A stretch of 50,584 bases of DNA from an uncultured Porphyromonadaceae bacterium (GTDB lineage Bacteria; Bacteroidota; Bacteroidia; Bacteroidales; Muribaculaceae). The position numbers and the translations under genes are program-made. The notes beneath the pieces were generated by a model. The model searched no databases, was not told the DNA's origin, and worked only from the letters and a program-made list of their open reading frames with translations. Below, piece after piece: positions 24,347 through 32,006 of this stretch (its first letter is position 1; the number at the start of each line of letters is the position of its first letter). The stretch is from assembly GCA_947573485.1 (NCBI GenBank), contig CANPGB010000006.1, positions 1 to 50,584 on the forward strand. The letters run 5' to 3'.

Positions 24347-25651
24347 TCACCATCGGGCAGGCACGCTGTCGGCCATAGCCCGGTTGAGCTTAACCTGCAT
24401 GCGGCGGAAATTACGCCATTGCTTCTGCCACTTGATGTTGGCAGCGATATTATCAATACCGAACATTTCTTTAAAACGCCGGAGAACCAGTTTCCCGGCG
24501 TTTACCTTTATGTTACGGCGCCCGGCAAGACGGCGGTCTGCCACAAAATCGAGTCGCGTGCTCTCATGGTCTATGGCGTTGACTCGCGCTATGAGCGATA
24601 ACACCGCGGGCTCGAGTTCAGGGGCGTCGGCAGGTTCGTAGATAGCGAAAGAGGCTTCGTCGAGCTTGAGCTTCTCCCACTTGCGGGCCTCTTTCTGCGT
24701 GACAAAATCCTTTGAGAGAATAGTGATATCCGCGCGGCTCGTGACACTGAAAGGCACATTGGCGCGGTTGAACATAAACATGCAATGGCCTCGGCCTGTC
24801 GACTCTATATCTACCGAGTAACCATTGAGGTCAAGTGCGGTAAGTGTCTCGCCCGCAACATAATCGTAGTCATAATTCACGCGCAGCCGCTGGAAATCGA
24901 CATCATCGCGGAAGAAGAACGCCAGGCCGGGCACCCATTTGCGGGCGGCACTGTCGGCAAGAGCGTCTATTTCCACATTGACACAGCCGTCGCCAAGGTT
25001 CCATGTCTCAGCAGGACTGTATTTGCCACGACGCACAAATTTCTTCTCTCCCTCCAAAAAGGGTGCAGGCAGCGTCACATCGGGAGCGATACCCGCCCAG
25101 TCGGTCCACGAAAAATGGTGGTTGCAACGGTCGCTTACACTGTCGAGACCCCAGAAATTCGTAAAGCGGTAGTACGATTTCGATGTCAAAACCCGCGGCT
25201 GACGCCAGCCCTTGAAGCGCATTTTTTCGTCGGGAGCGAGCATGTAGTCCACCATTTTCTCCCTGAAGAGAAAAACGGTGTCGGCATATGAACTCAGTGT
25301 CGAGAACTCGCGCACATATGCTATCATATGAAGCAGCTTGCGTTGCTTGGAGTCAACCACAAGCTCTCGCAGCAATATGGCATTGTCGCTCATGAAAATG
25401 GTATCGCCCTCGTCGCTTCCCGCGAATTTATCCTTGAATCCCATGTATCGAAGCTTCACCGGGAAATCATCTGCCGAAAGCTCAGGCAAATGACCGTAGT
25501 CATCGCTCAGTCCGATAAGAGTGCCTTTGCGGTCATAGACAGGAGCCCCGGGTAGGGGCAGACGCGAGAGCGAATCAGCTACCACGACCGGCAAAGCTGC
25601 CATGCGCGTAGCTTGAAAGAGGATTATGAATATAAGAAGAGCGCGTAGCAT
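24347..25651 (-). CDS. Secreted protein with carboxypeptidase-regulatory-like N-terminus, function unknown
   Basis: A 434-residue protein with a signal peptide (about 1-18). An N-terminal carboxypeptidase-D-regulatory-like domain follows (LSRLPLPGAPVYDRKGTLIGLSD with the KLRYMGFKD strand), of the sort that precedes TonB-dependent receptors. The next 300 residues have no recognised domain and no beta-barrel signature or C-terminal aromatic ending typical of barrels. Similar proteins occur in Bacteroidales as unnamed families. It probably lies in the periplasm or outer-membrane surface. It is monocistronic, ending two bases from the GH97 gene. Confidence 0.7.
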   Translation of the reverse strand: MLRALLIFIILFQATRMAALPVVVADSLSRLPLPGAPVYDRKGTLIGLSDDYGHLPELSADDFPVKLRYMGFKDKFAGSDEGDTIFMSDNAILLRELVVDSKQRKLLHMIAYVREFSTLSSYADTVFLFREKMVDYMLAPDEKMRFKGWRQPRVLTSKSYYRFTNFWGLDSVSDRCNHHFSWTDWAGIAPDVTLPAPFLEGEKKFVRRGKYSPAETWNLGDGCVNVEIDALADSAARKWVPGLAFFFRDDVDFQRLRVNYDYDYVAGETLTALDLNGYSVDIESTGRGHCMFMFNRANVPFSVTSRADITILSKDFVTQKEARKWEKLKLDEASFAIYEPADAPELEPAVLSLIARVNAIDHESTRLDFVADRRLAGRRNIKVNAGKLVLRRFKEMFGIDNIAANIKWQKQWRNFRRMQVKLNRAMADSVPARW

Positions 25652-25675
25652 AAGCGGTGAATAAGGTTACAGCTG

Positions 25676-25683
25676 CAAAATTA
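25676..25683 (-). promoter_or_regulatory. -7 element before the 24347-25651 gene
   Basis: TAATTTTG on the minus strand, about 25 bases before the ATG at 25651, fits TAnnTTTG. No matching TTTG lies 20 bases upstream. Confidence 0.45.
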
Positions 25684-25783
25684 CACTTTTATGCCCCTCG
25701 AACGTCCTTTTTAAATAACTTTATATCAATCGTTAAACCGTGTTTACGCGAATCACGGCATCTCCATGGATTAAAATAAAAAA

Positions 25784-25805
25784 GAGGCCGCACAATTGCA
25801 GCCTC
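25784..25805 (-). terminator. Intrinsic terminator after the mlaD-like gene
   Basis: On the minus strand GAGGC/GCCTC, with inner pairing GCA/TGC, forms a hairpin followed by TTTTTTATTTTAAT. It begins 28 bases after the mlaD stop. Confidence 0.85.
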
Positions 25806-25832
25806 CTTTATGGGTAGGATATTTCTTACAGC

Positions 25833-26735
25833 TTAGAGAAGCTTGATGTTGATGTAGCGCTTGGGGTTCTTCTTGATGTCGACAAACAGAGAGTCGAGCG
25901 AAGCTACAGTGGCGTTGAGATTGTCGTAAAGAGCAGGGTCAGATGTGAGTTTGCCCACAGTACCCTCGGGATTGTTGAGCTGGGCTGTGAGGGTCTCGAG
26001 GTTGGCGATTGTGGAGTGCAGATTTGCCACGAGGCTGTCGAGCTCGGCTTCACGAAGGGTGGCGCTCACCGAAGCGAGGTCGCCGGTGATAGAGTCAACG
26101 TTAGCCGTTATGCTCTTCACATCGCGAGTCACAGGCTGCAGCGAGGCGAGCACGCCACGCATTGAGCGGAGCGAAGTCTCAAGTTCGGCAGTGATGCCGT
26201 CGAAGCGAGAAATGCTTTTAGTGAGAGCGGGGTCGGCGGCAATGGCGTTGAGGCTTGTGAGGAGGGTGTCGATCTTGGGGAAGATTGCCGAAACGGAGGG
26301 CATGAGGCCGGTGCTTATGGCATCGAGCATACCGGGCTTGACACCGCTTTCAATGGTATCGCCCACGGCGTAGAAGCCGTTGGCCGAGTTGCCGAGCACG
26401 AGTTCTACCGAAGCCGTGCCGAGGATGTCGGTGGTGAGCAGAGCCTTGGAGCCGCGCGGGAGTTTGAGTTTCTTGTCGAGGCTGATTTCCACGCTTACAT
26501 GGCCGGGGCGGTTGTAGTCGTAGTGAATCTCTCTGACAAGGCCAATCTTGTAGCCGTTGAGGTTTACGGGAGCCGATTGGGCAATGCCCTGCACGTTGTC
26601 GTATGTTGCGTAGAAATAGTTGGCGGCTTTGAAGACGTTTACGCCTTTGAGGAAATTGATTCCAATGAACAATAGTGCGAGAGCCACTATGACAAGGGCT
26701 CCAATCATCACTTCTTTGCGAAAGACAGATTTCAT
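25833..26735 (-). CDS. MCE/MlaD-family lipid-transport protein
   Basis: A 300-residue protein with a short cytosolic tail, one transmembrane helix (about 10-28) and an MCE domain (ANYFYATYDNVQGIAQSAPVNLNGYKIGLV, then LTTDILGTASVELVLG). A long helical coiled region runs over residues 130-290 (SITANVDSITGDLASVSATL). Such proteins form hexameric rings that carry phospholipids between membranes, as in Mla. In Bacteroidetes the gene often follows an amidase gene, as here, and the MlaE and MlaF genes lie elsewhere. The start is fixed by the helix. Confidence 0.9.
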   Translation of the reverse strand: MKSVFRKEVMIGALVIVALALLFIGINFLKGVNVFKAANYFYATYDNVQGIAQSAPVNLNGYKIGLVREIHYDYNRPGHVSVEISLDKKLKLPRGSKALLTTDILGTASVELVLGNSANGFYAVGDTIESGVKPGMLDAISTGLMPSVSAIFPKIDTLLTSLNAIAADPALTKSISRFDGITAELETSLRSMRGVLASLQPVTRDVKSITANVDSITGDLASVSATLREAELDSLVANLHSTIANLETLTAQLNNPEGTVGKLTSDPALYDNLNATVASLDSLFVDIKKNPKRYINIKLL

Positions 26736-26760
26736 CGGGGGTGGATTATGCTTTGTTAAT

Positions 26761-27567
26761 TTAGTTTTTTGCTGTTAGTTTCCGATAGTCGGCGAAGGCG
26801 TTGTAGAGGGCTTGCGCGCATTTCTGCTTGCCTTCTGCCGACCCGAGAAAACGCTCGGCGGCAGGGTTGCAGATGAAGTCGAGCTCGACGAGCACGGCAG
26901 GCATGCGCGTTGCCCAAAGCACGAGGAAGCCGGCCTGGCGTACACCTTTGTCGGCGCGCCCTGCCGTGGCTACGAGCTGCCCCTGCGCAAGCGACGCGTA
27001 CTCAATGCTCTGAGCCATGGCATGATTTTGCCCGAGCTCGAAAATTATGTATGACTCCGAGGAGTTGGGGTCGAAGCCCTGGTAAGTCTCGGTGAAGTCT
27101 TCCTCAAGTTCGATAACGGCATTCTCACGCATAGCCACCGAAAGGTTGGCGGCGCTTTTGTGCAGACCTACCGTATAGACTGAGGCTCCGTGCACCGAAG
27201 CGCGGTTCTTCGCCTTATAGTCAACTGAATTTACGTGAATCGAAACAAAGAGGTCGCCTTGGGCATCGTTGGCGATACGGGCACGTCCGTCGAGCGGAAC
27301 AAATACATCGGTGTCGCGGGTCATGACCACATTAACGCTGTCGGCGCAGTTCTTTTTCACGAGGTCGCGGAAACGGCGTGCGACATCGAGGGTTATATCC
27401 TTCTCGTATTCCTTTTTACCGTGGCAGCCCTTGTCTTTGCCTCCATGGCCTGCGTCTATCACGAGTGTGAACGGAGCGTCGCCCTTACCGGCGGCACGCA
27501 CGTTGAGGCTCGTTCCGAGGAGTGTCAGGGCGAGCGCGAGACAGCATATGATAGACTTCAGACGCAT
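26761..27567 (-). CDS. N-acetylmuramoyl-L-alanine amidase, AmiC-like
   Basis: About 268 residues from the ATG at 27567, which opens a clean signal peptide (ending VRAA). A longer frame to 27612 adds a non-signal segment. The Amidase_3 zinc site is present: IDAGHGGKDKG (His41), the acidic residue in YEKDITLD (Glu55), SIHVNS (His111) and the catalytic Glu in AVLVELDFICNP. It cuts the amide between muramic acid and peptide and helps separate daughter cells. The following gene is mlaD-like, 25 bases away. A -7 element lies only nine bases upstream of the ATG, which would give a nearly leaderless message. Confidence 0.92.
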   Translation of the reverse strand: MRLKSIICCLALALTLLGTSLNVRAAGKGDAPFTLVIDAGHGGKDKGCHGKKEYEKDITLDVARRFRDLVKKNCADSVNVVMTRDTDVFVPLDGRARIANDAQGDLFVSIHVNSVDYKAKNRASVHGASVYTVGLHKSAANLSVAMRENAVIELEEDFTETYQGFDPNSSESYIIFELGQNHAMAQSIEYASLAQGQLVATAGRADKGVRQAGFLVLWATRMPAVLVELDFICNPAAERFLGSAEGKQKCAQALYNAFADYRKLTAKN

Positions 27568-27575
27568 ATTGAGTG

Positions 27576-27583
27576 CAAAATTA
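27576..27583 (-). promoter_or_regulatory. -7 element of the amidase-mlaD pair
   Basis: TAATTTTG on the minus strand fits TAnnTTTG, but it stands so close to the ATG at 27567 that the transcript would begin about three to five bases before it. No TTTG lies at the expected N20 distance. Confidence 0.4.
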
Positions 27584-27634
27584 GTATATTTTTCCGCAAT
27601 AATAGTGGTCAAAATGGCTTAAAATATAGCCTGA

Positions 27635-29200
27635 TTACTGAAAAGTTGCCGCTACGGCTCTTGCCGAGGCAATACCGTCGAGGGCTGCCGACACAATTCC
27701 GCCGGCATAACCGGCTCCTTCGCCGCACGGATAGAGCCCGGGCAGCGATATGTGGCACATGGTGGCGGGGTCGCGCGGTATACGCACCGGCGAGGATGTG
27801 CGCGTCTCATCGCCGATGAGCACGGCCTCCGATGTCAGGAACCCACGCTGCTTGGCATCGAACTGGCGGAACCCTTCCTGCAGGCGTGTGGCTACCGACT
27901 TGGGCAGCAGTTGGTCGATGCGGGCGCTGAGCAGTCCGGGCGGGTATGAGGAACGAGGAAGGTCGGCTGAGAGGCGTCCGGCCACAAAGTCGGTCATGCG
28001 CTGGGCGGGAGCCTGCTGGGTGCCCCCTGCGGCCTCGAAGAAACGGTGTTCAATTTCTTCCTGGAAGTGCATGATTTTCAGGGCGTTGTCGCCATCGTTG
28101 CTGTCGGGAATATCGTCAGGGAGAATTTCCACAACCATACCCGAATTAGCCCAACGGGTACCGCGGTTGGCGGGCGACATGCCGTTGACCACAAGTTGCC
28201 CGGGGGCGCTTGCGGCAGGGATGATGTAACCGCCGGGGCACATGCAGAACGAGTATACGGCGCGGTCGCGGACGCGCGTGAGCATGCTGTATTCAGCTGC
28301 AGGCAGATATTTTCCGCGGCCTTTAGGCGAATGATACTGCAAGCGGTCGATAAGCTCCTGTGGGTGCTCAAGGCGAACTCCCACGGCTATACCTTTGGGC
28401 TGGAGCTCGACCCCGGCATCGGAGAGGAAGCGGTATACGTCACGCGCAGAGTGCCCCGTGGCAAGTATCACCGGGCCGTGCCACTCTTTGCCTGTAGTAT
28501 CGGTCACGCCGCTAACCGCTCCCTGGCTGTCGGTGAGCAGGGCAGCGGCTTTTGTGCCGAAATGCACTTCGCCGCCGCATGCGATAATGGTCTCCCTCAT
28601 GGCTTTTATTACAGCAGGGAGGCGGTCGGTGCCGATGTGCGGATGCGCATCAACAAGAATTTCGGGTTGTGCGCCGTGCTGCACAAAAATGTTGAGCACC
28701 TTTTCCACAGGTCCGCGTTTTTTGCTTCGGGTGTATAGTTTGCCGTCGGAGTATGCTCCTGCACCGCCTTCGCCGAAACAGTAGTTGGAGTCGGGGTCGA
28801 CCTTGCCCTCGCGGTTTATGGCTACCATATCGGCGCGGCGGCTGTCGACGTCCTTTCCCCGTTCGAGCACTATGGGGCGCAAGCCAAGTTCTATGAGCTC
28901 GAGTGCGGCAAAAAGGCCTGCAGGGCCTGCACCCACAATGATACAGGCCGGAGCTCCGCTCACATTTTTATAGTCTATGGTCACGGGTTTGAGGCGCTCG
29001 CTGTCGATTGCGTCGAGGTGTACCTCCACCGAGAGATTAATCATTACTTTCCGCTGGCGCGCGTCGATAGAGCGACGGCGTATCACGGTGTGCTTGATGC
29101 GTGAAACATCGACCCCGAGCGAGCGGGCACACTCGGCTGTGAGCCGTGCAGGAGTTCCGGCAACTTCGGGAGTTACACGCAGATTGAGAGTTTCAACCAT
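27635..29200 (-). CDS. FAD-dependent oxidoreductase of the COG2509 type
   Basis: A 521-residue flavoprotein. An N-terminal region (about 1-85) resembles the unusual domain of COG2509 proteins. A dinucleotide-binding motif IIVGAGPAGLFAALEL and the conserved YCFGEGGAGAYSDGKLYTRS follow. The C-terminal part has LPGLYPCGEGAGYAGGIVSAALDG, where the flavin ring sits. COG2509 members are called NAD(FAD)-utilising dehydrogenases; the substrate is not known. It overlaps the MATE gene by eight bases, which suggests joint expression. Confidence 0.88.
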   Translation of the reverse strand: MVETLNLRVTPEVAGTPARLTAECARSLGVDVSRIKHTVIRRRSIDARQRKVMINLSVEVHLDAIDSERLKPVTIDYKNVSGAPACIIVGAGPAGLFAALELIELGLRPIVLERGKDVDSRRADMVAINREGKVDPDSNYCFGEGGAGAYSDGKLYTRSKKRGPVEKVLNIFVQHGAQPEILVDAHPHIGTDRLPAVIKAMRETIIACGGEVHFGTKAAALLTDSQGAVSGVTDTTGKEWHGPVILATGHSARDVYRFLSDAGVELQPKGIAVGVRLEHPQELIDRLQYHSPKGRGKYLPAAEYSMLTRVRDRAVYSFCMCPGGYIIPAASAPGQLVVNGMSPANRGTRWANSGMVVEILPDDIPDSNDGDNALKIMHFQEEIEHRFFEAAGGTQQAPAQRMTDFVAGRLSADLPRSSYPPGLLSARIDQLLPKSVATRLQEGFRQFDAKQRGFLTSEAVLIGDETRTSSPVRIPRDPATMCHISLPGLYPCGEGAGYAGGIVSAALDGIASARAVAATFQ

Positions 29201-30590
29201 TCTTTAATTTGATTCGCTGTATTTGCCGACCTATGCGGCGGTTCATAATCAATGCTGTGGTGAGAGCGAGGAGAAAGGCTATGAGGTCGCTGGCGCACAT
29301 CGAGATCCAAACCCCGTCGACGCCATAGCGCGGGGGCAGAATCCACAGCAGCGGCACCAGGAATATAAGCTGGCGGGTGAGGGAGAGGAAAATCGAGAGC
29401 TTGGGTTTGCCTATCGACTGGAAATAGTTCTGAATAACTATCTGTGCCCCTACAACGGGGTAGAAAAGGAAGTAAATACGGAATCCGTCGCGGGCAATCG
29501 TAACCATGCCTGTGTCGGTGGTGAACATACCGCTGATAACATCGGGTATGGTTTCGGTGAGGATGAAGCCTGTGCCTGCAACGGCAGTGGCTATCCAAAT
29601 GCCCCGCATAAGGGTCTTTTTCACGCGCTCCCAATTGGCCGCGCCGAAGTTATAGCCAAGTATAGGCTGCATACCCTGGGTGATACCGAAGATAATCATC
29701 ACGAAAAATGTGGTGGTGCGGTTCACAATTCCGTATGCACCTACGGCAAGGTTGCCCTGGTCTCCTGCACTGTCGAGGAGTGCCTTGTTGATGAACACCA
29801 CCACAAGGCAGGCGCAGCAGTTCATCAGGAAAGGCGAGAGGCCTATGCTGTATATTTTTTTTATCATGGAGAGCGAGAGTCTCCAGCACCCGCGCGTGAA
29901 GTGGATGAAGCTGTTGCGCGAGATAAAGTGGTGGAGAACCCACACGAATGCGGCAAACTGGCCGCAGATAGTTGCTGTTGCCGCACCGCGTATGCCCCAG
30001 TCGAAACCGAAGATGAGCAGGGGCGCCACCACAACATTGACACCGACGGAGAGCAGGGCCGATACCATGGCCTTGCGCGGGTAGCCGGTGGCACGCATGA
30101 GGTTGTTAAGCCCGAGGAACACATAGCTTATAGGAGTGCCCAGCAGGATAATCACCATAAACTCGTGGGCATAGGGCAAGGTCTCGGCGGTGGCGCCGAA
30201 CATATAAAGAATATCGTCGAGGAAAAACAGCCCCACCGACATTATCACTACCGAGTGTATCAGGCAAAGTATGGTTACATTGCCCGCCACCATGGCGGCT
30301 TTCTCAGGGTTGCGTTGACCAAGGAAAATCGACGATATGGTGGCACCGCCCACTGCCACGAGCACGCAGAACGCTATCACGAGGTTCATGAGCGGGAAGG
30401 TGATGGCAAGGCCGGTGATAGCCATGGCTCCCACGCCACGGCCAATGAATATACTGTCGACGATGTTATACAGCGACGTGGCAAGGCTTGCGATAATCGC
30501 CGGAAGCGAGTATTGCAGGAGCAACTGGCCAATGGTCGCAGTGCCGAGAACGGCAGGTGATGATTGCTTTGTTGAAACGTTAGGTGCCAA
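29193..30590 (-). CDS. MATE-family efflux transporter
   Basis: A 465-residue membrane protein with twelve predicted helices. It begins IGQLLLQYSLPAIIASLATSLYNIVDSIFIGRGVGAMA, the usual MATE first-helix pattern, and has the repeat-half signature PILGYNFGAANWERVKKT. MATE pumps move drugs or metabolites outward using Na+ or H+ gradients. The reading frame has no ATG before residue 40; the first credible start is TTG at 30590, so a non-ATG start is likely. The following flavoprotein gene overlaps by eight bases. Confidence 0.9.
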   Translation of the reverse strand: MAPNVSTKQSSPAVLGTATIGQLLLQYSLPAIIASLATSLYNIVDSIFIGRGVGAMAITGLAITFPLMNLVIAFCVLVAVGGATISSIFLGQRNPEKAAMVAGNVTILCLIHSVVIMSVGLFFLDDILYMFGATAETLPYAHEFMVIILLGTPISYVFLGLNNLMRATGYPRKAMVSALLSVGVNVVVAPLLIFGFDWGIRGAATATICGQFAAFVWVLHHFISRNSFIHFTRGCWRLSLSMIKKIYSIGLSPFLMNCCACLVVVFINKALLDSAGDQGNLAVGAYGIVNRTTTFFVMIIFGITQGMQPILGYNFGAANWERVKKTLMRGIWIATAVAGTGFILTETIPDVISGMFTTDTGMVTIARDGFRIYFLFYPVVGAQIVIQNYFQSIGKPKLSIFLSLTRQLIFLVPLLWILPPRYGVDGVWISMCASDLIAFLLALTTALIMNRRIGRQIQRIKLKNG

Positions 30591-30629
30591 AATCAGGAGT
30601 TTTTTCCTAATTTAAACAAACTTCGGGGC

Positions 30630-31826
30630 TTATTTGATTACGGCAAGACCGCCTAATGCTGTTTCTTTATAGAGCGAGGGTATGTCGTGGCCGGTCTGCT
30701 TCATTACTTCAACTATACGGTCGAAGTCAACGGAGTGCTTGCCGTCGGAGAACGCCGAATAGAGGTTTGCGTCGAGTGCGCGGGCGGCCGCGTAGGCGTT
30801 ACGCTCTATGCACGGAATCTGCACAAGGCCGCACACAGGGTCGCATGTGAGGCCGAGGTGGTGCTCAAGACCCATTTCGGCCGAATATTCTATCTGAGCG
30901 GGAGTGCCGCCGAAGAGCTGCGATGCGGCAGCGGCAGCCATTGCGCAGGCTACACCTACCTCGCCCTGGCAGCCCACTTCGGCACCTGAGACTGAGGCGT
31001 TATATTTCACAACATTTCCGAAAAGCCCGGCTGTCGCCAGGGCTCGAAGTATTCTTTTCTCGCTGAAGCCTTTGGAGTGGTGAAGATGATATAACACCGC
31101 CGGAACTATACCGCAACTGCCGCAAGTAGGCGCCGTGACTATGCGACCACCGGCAGCATTTTCCTCCGACACAGCTAAAGCGTAGGCATATACGAGGCCG
31201 CGGCTCTTGAGCGACATGCTGTAACCGGCGGCATGCACATAGTAGCTAACGGCCTTGCGACGTACCCCGAGGCCGCCCGGCAGAACTCCCTCGGCCTCGA
31301 TGCCGCGCTCAACGGCGCGTTGCATCACATCCCATACCTCGGCGAGATAGTCCCATATTTCGGGCCCTTCGCATTGCTCCACATACTCCCAATAGCTTGT
31401 GCCCTCGCGTTCGCACTTGGCCTGTATATCCTTGATTTTTGTAAGCGGGTATATCGAGGGCCCCGAGCCGCGCTCTTCGCCTTCTTCAACTATATCGCCT
31501 CCGCCAACCGAATAGACAGTCCACGAGTCTTTTTCAGAGCCGTCGGTATTGAAGGCCTTGAAGGTCATACCGTTGGTGTGGAATGGAAGAACGGTCTCGG
31601 GTTTCCAGACTATCTCGGTAGGGCACATGGGGGTGAGTACTTCAAGTATGGCCTGGTCGGTGAGGTGACCACGGCCGGTAGCGGCAAGGGCGCCGTAGAG
31701 AGTCACTTCGATTCTTGCCGCGCCTCGTGTACGTTCCCCGAAGATTTCGGCGGCTTTGCGGGGGCCCATGGTGTGCGAGCTCGAGGGGCCGTAACCGATT
31801 TTATATAGTTGGCGTATGGATTCCAT
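30630..31826 (-). CDS. sdaA: L-serine dehydratase, iron-sulphur type (single chain)
   Basis: A 398-residue enzyme that splits L-serine to pyruvate and ammonia. It has the fused beta and alpha parts: MESIRQLYKIGYGPSSSHTMGPRKAA at the start (short stretch shown for recognition), then PTCGSCGIVPAVL with the [4Fe-4S]-ligating cysteines and LTCDPVCGLVQIPCIERN near the end. The oxygen-sensitive cluster fits an anaerobe. It is preceded by a long G-rich heptamer array and a hairpin, which suggests regulation at the 5' end. It is 40 bases upstream of the MATE gene. Confidence 0.94.
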   Translation of the reverse strand: MESIRQLYKIGYGPSSSHTMGPRKAAEIFGERTRGAARIEVTLYGALAATGRGHLTDQAILEVLTPMCPTEIVWKPETVLPFHTNGMTFKAFNTDGSEKDSWTVYSVGGGDIVEEGEERGSGPSIYPLTKIKDIQAKCEREGTSYWEYVEQCEGPEIWDYLAEVWDVMQRAVERGIEAEGVLPGGLGVRRKAVSYYVHAAGYSMSLKSRGLVYAYALAVSEENAAGGRIVTAPTCGSCGIVPAVLYHLHHSKGFSEKRILRALATAGLFGNVVKYNASVSGAEVGCQGEVGVACAMAAAAASQLFGGTPAQIEYSAEMGLEHHLGLTCDPVCGLVQIPCIERNAYAAARALDANLYSAFSDGKHSVDFDRIVEVMKQTGHDIPSLYKETALGGLAVIK

Positions 31827-31833
31827 TTTTTTT

Positions 31834-31923
31834 AGTTAGGAGTTAGGGGTTAGGGGTGAGGAGTTAGGAGTTAGGGGTTAGGAGTTGGGGGTGAGGAGTT
31901 GGGAGTTGGGGGTGAGGAGTTGG
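31834..31923 (+). repeat. Tandem heptamer array (12 copies plus a partial)
   Basis: Twelve full seven-base units plus a six-base end fill 90 bases with no gap. The variants are AGTTAGG, GGTTAGG, GGTGAGG and AGTTGGG, and the consensus is RGTKRGG. Neighbouring copies differ mostly by A/G changes, and the order of types shows block duplication. The G-rich strand is the plus strand, so the sdaA message would carry the C-rich complement. It lies 8-97 bases before the sdaA ATG. No function is assigned. Confidence 0.95.
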
Positions 31924-31949
31924 TGTTGTTTTCTATTCTTAAAGATACG

Positions 31950-31991
31950 CTCAAGGGTATGCCAAAATGGTGATTCTGACATACCCTTGAG
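31950..31991 (-). terminator. Long hairpin between the MFS gene and sdaA
   Basis: A perfect twelve-pair stem CTCAAGGGTATG (31950-31961) with CATACCCTTGAG (31980-31991). On the minus strand it is followed by CGTATCTTTAAG, only a weak T-run. It lies 15 bases after the MFS stop codon. It could be a terminator, or an RNA structure (attenuator or protective hairpin) of an sdaA leader. Confidence 0.55.
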
Positions 31992-32006
31992 AGGTGTTTG
32001 TCTGTA

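Noticed and set aside
29223-30560. Plus-strand open frame of 445 codons opposite the MATE gene
   Set aside because: It is the antisense shadow of a membrane-protein gene and is rich in Glu, His and Gly with no motif.
31834-31923. The heptamer array as a CRISPR or telomere-like sequence
   Set aside because: The units are only seven bases, contiguous and without spacers, and the chromosome context is internal.
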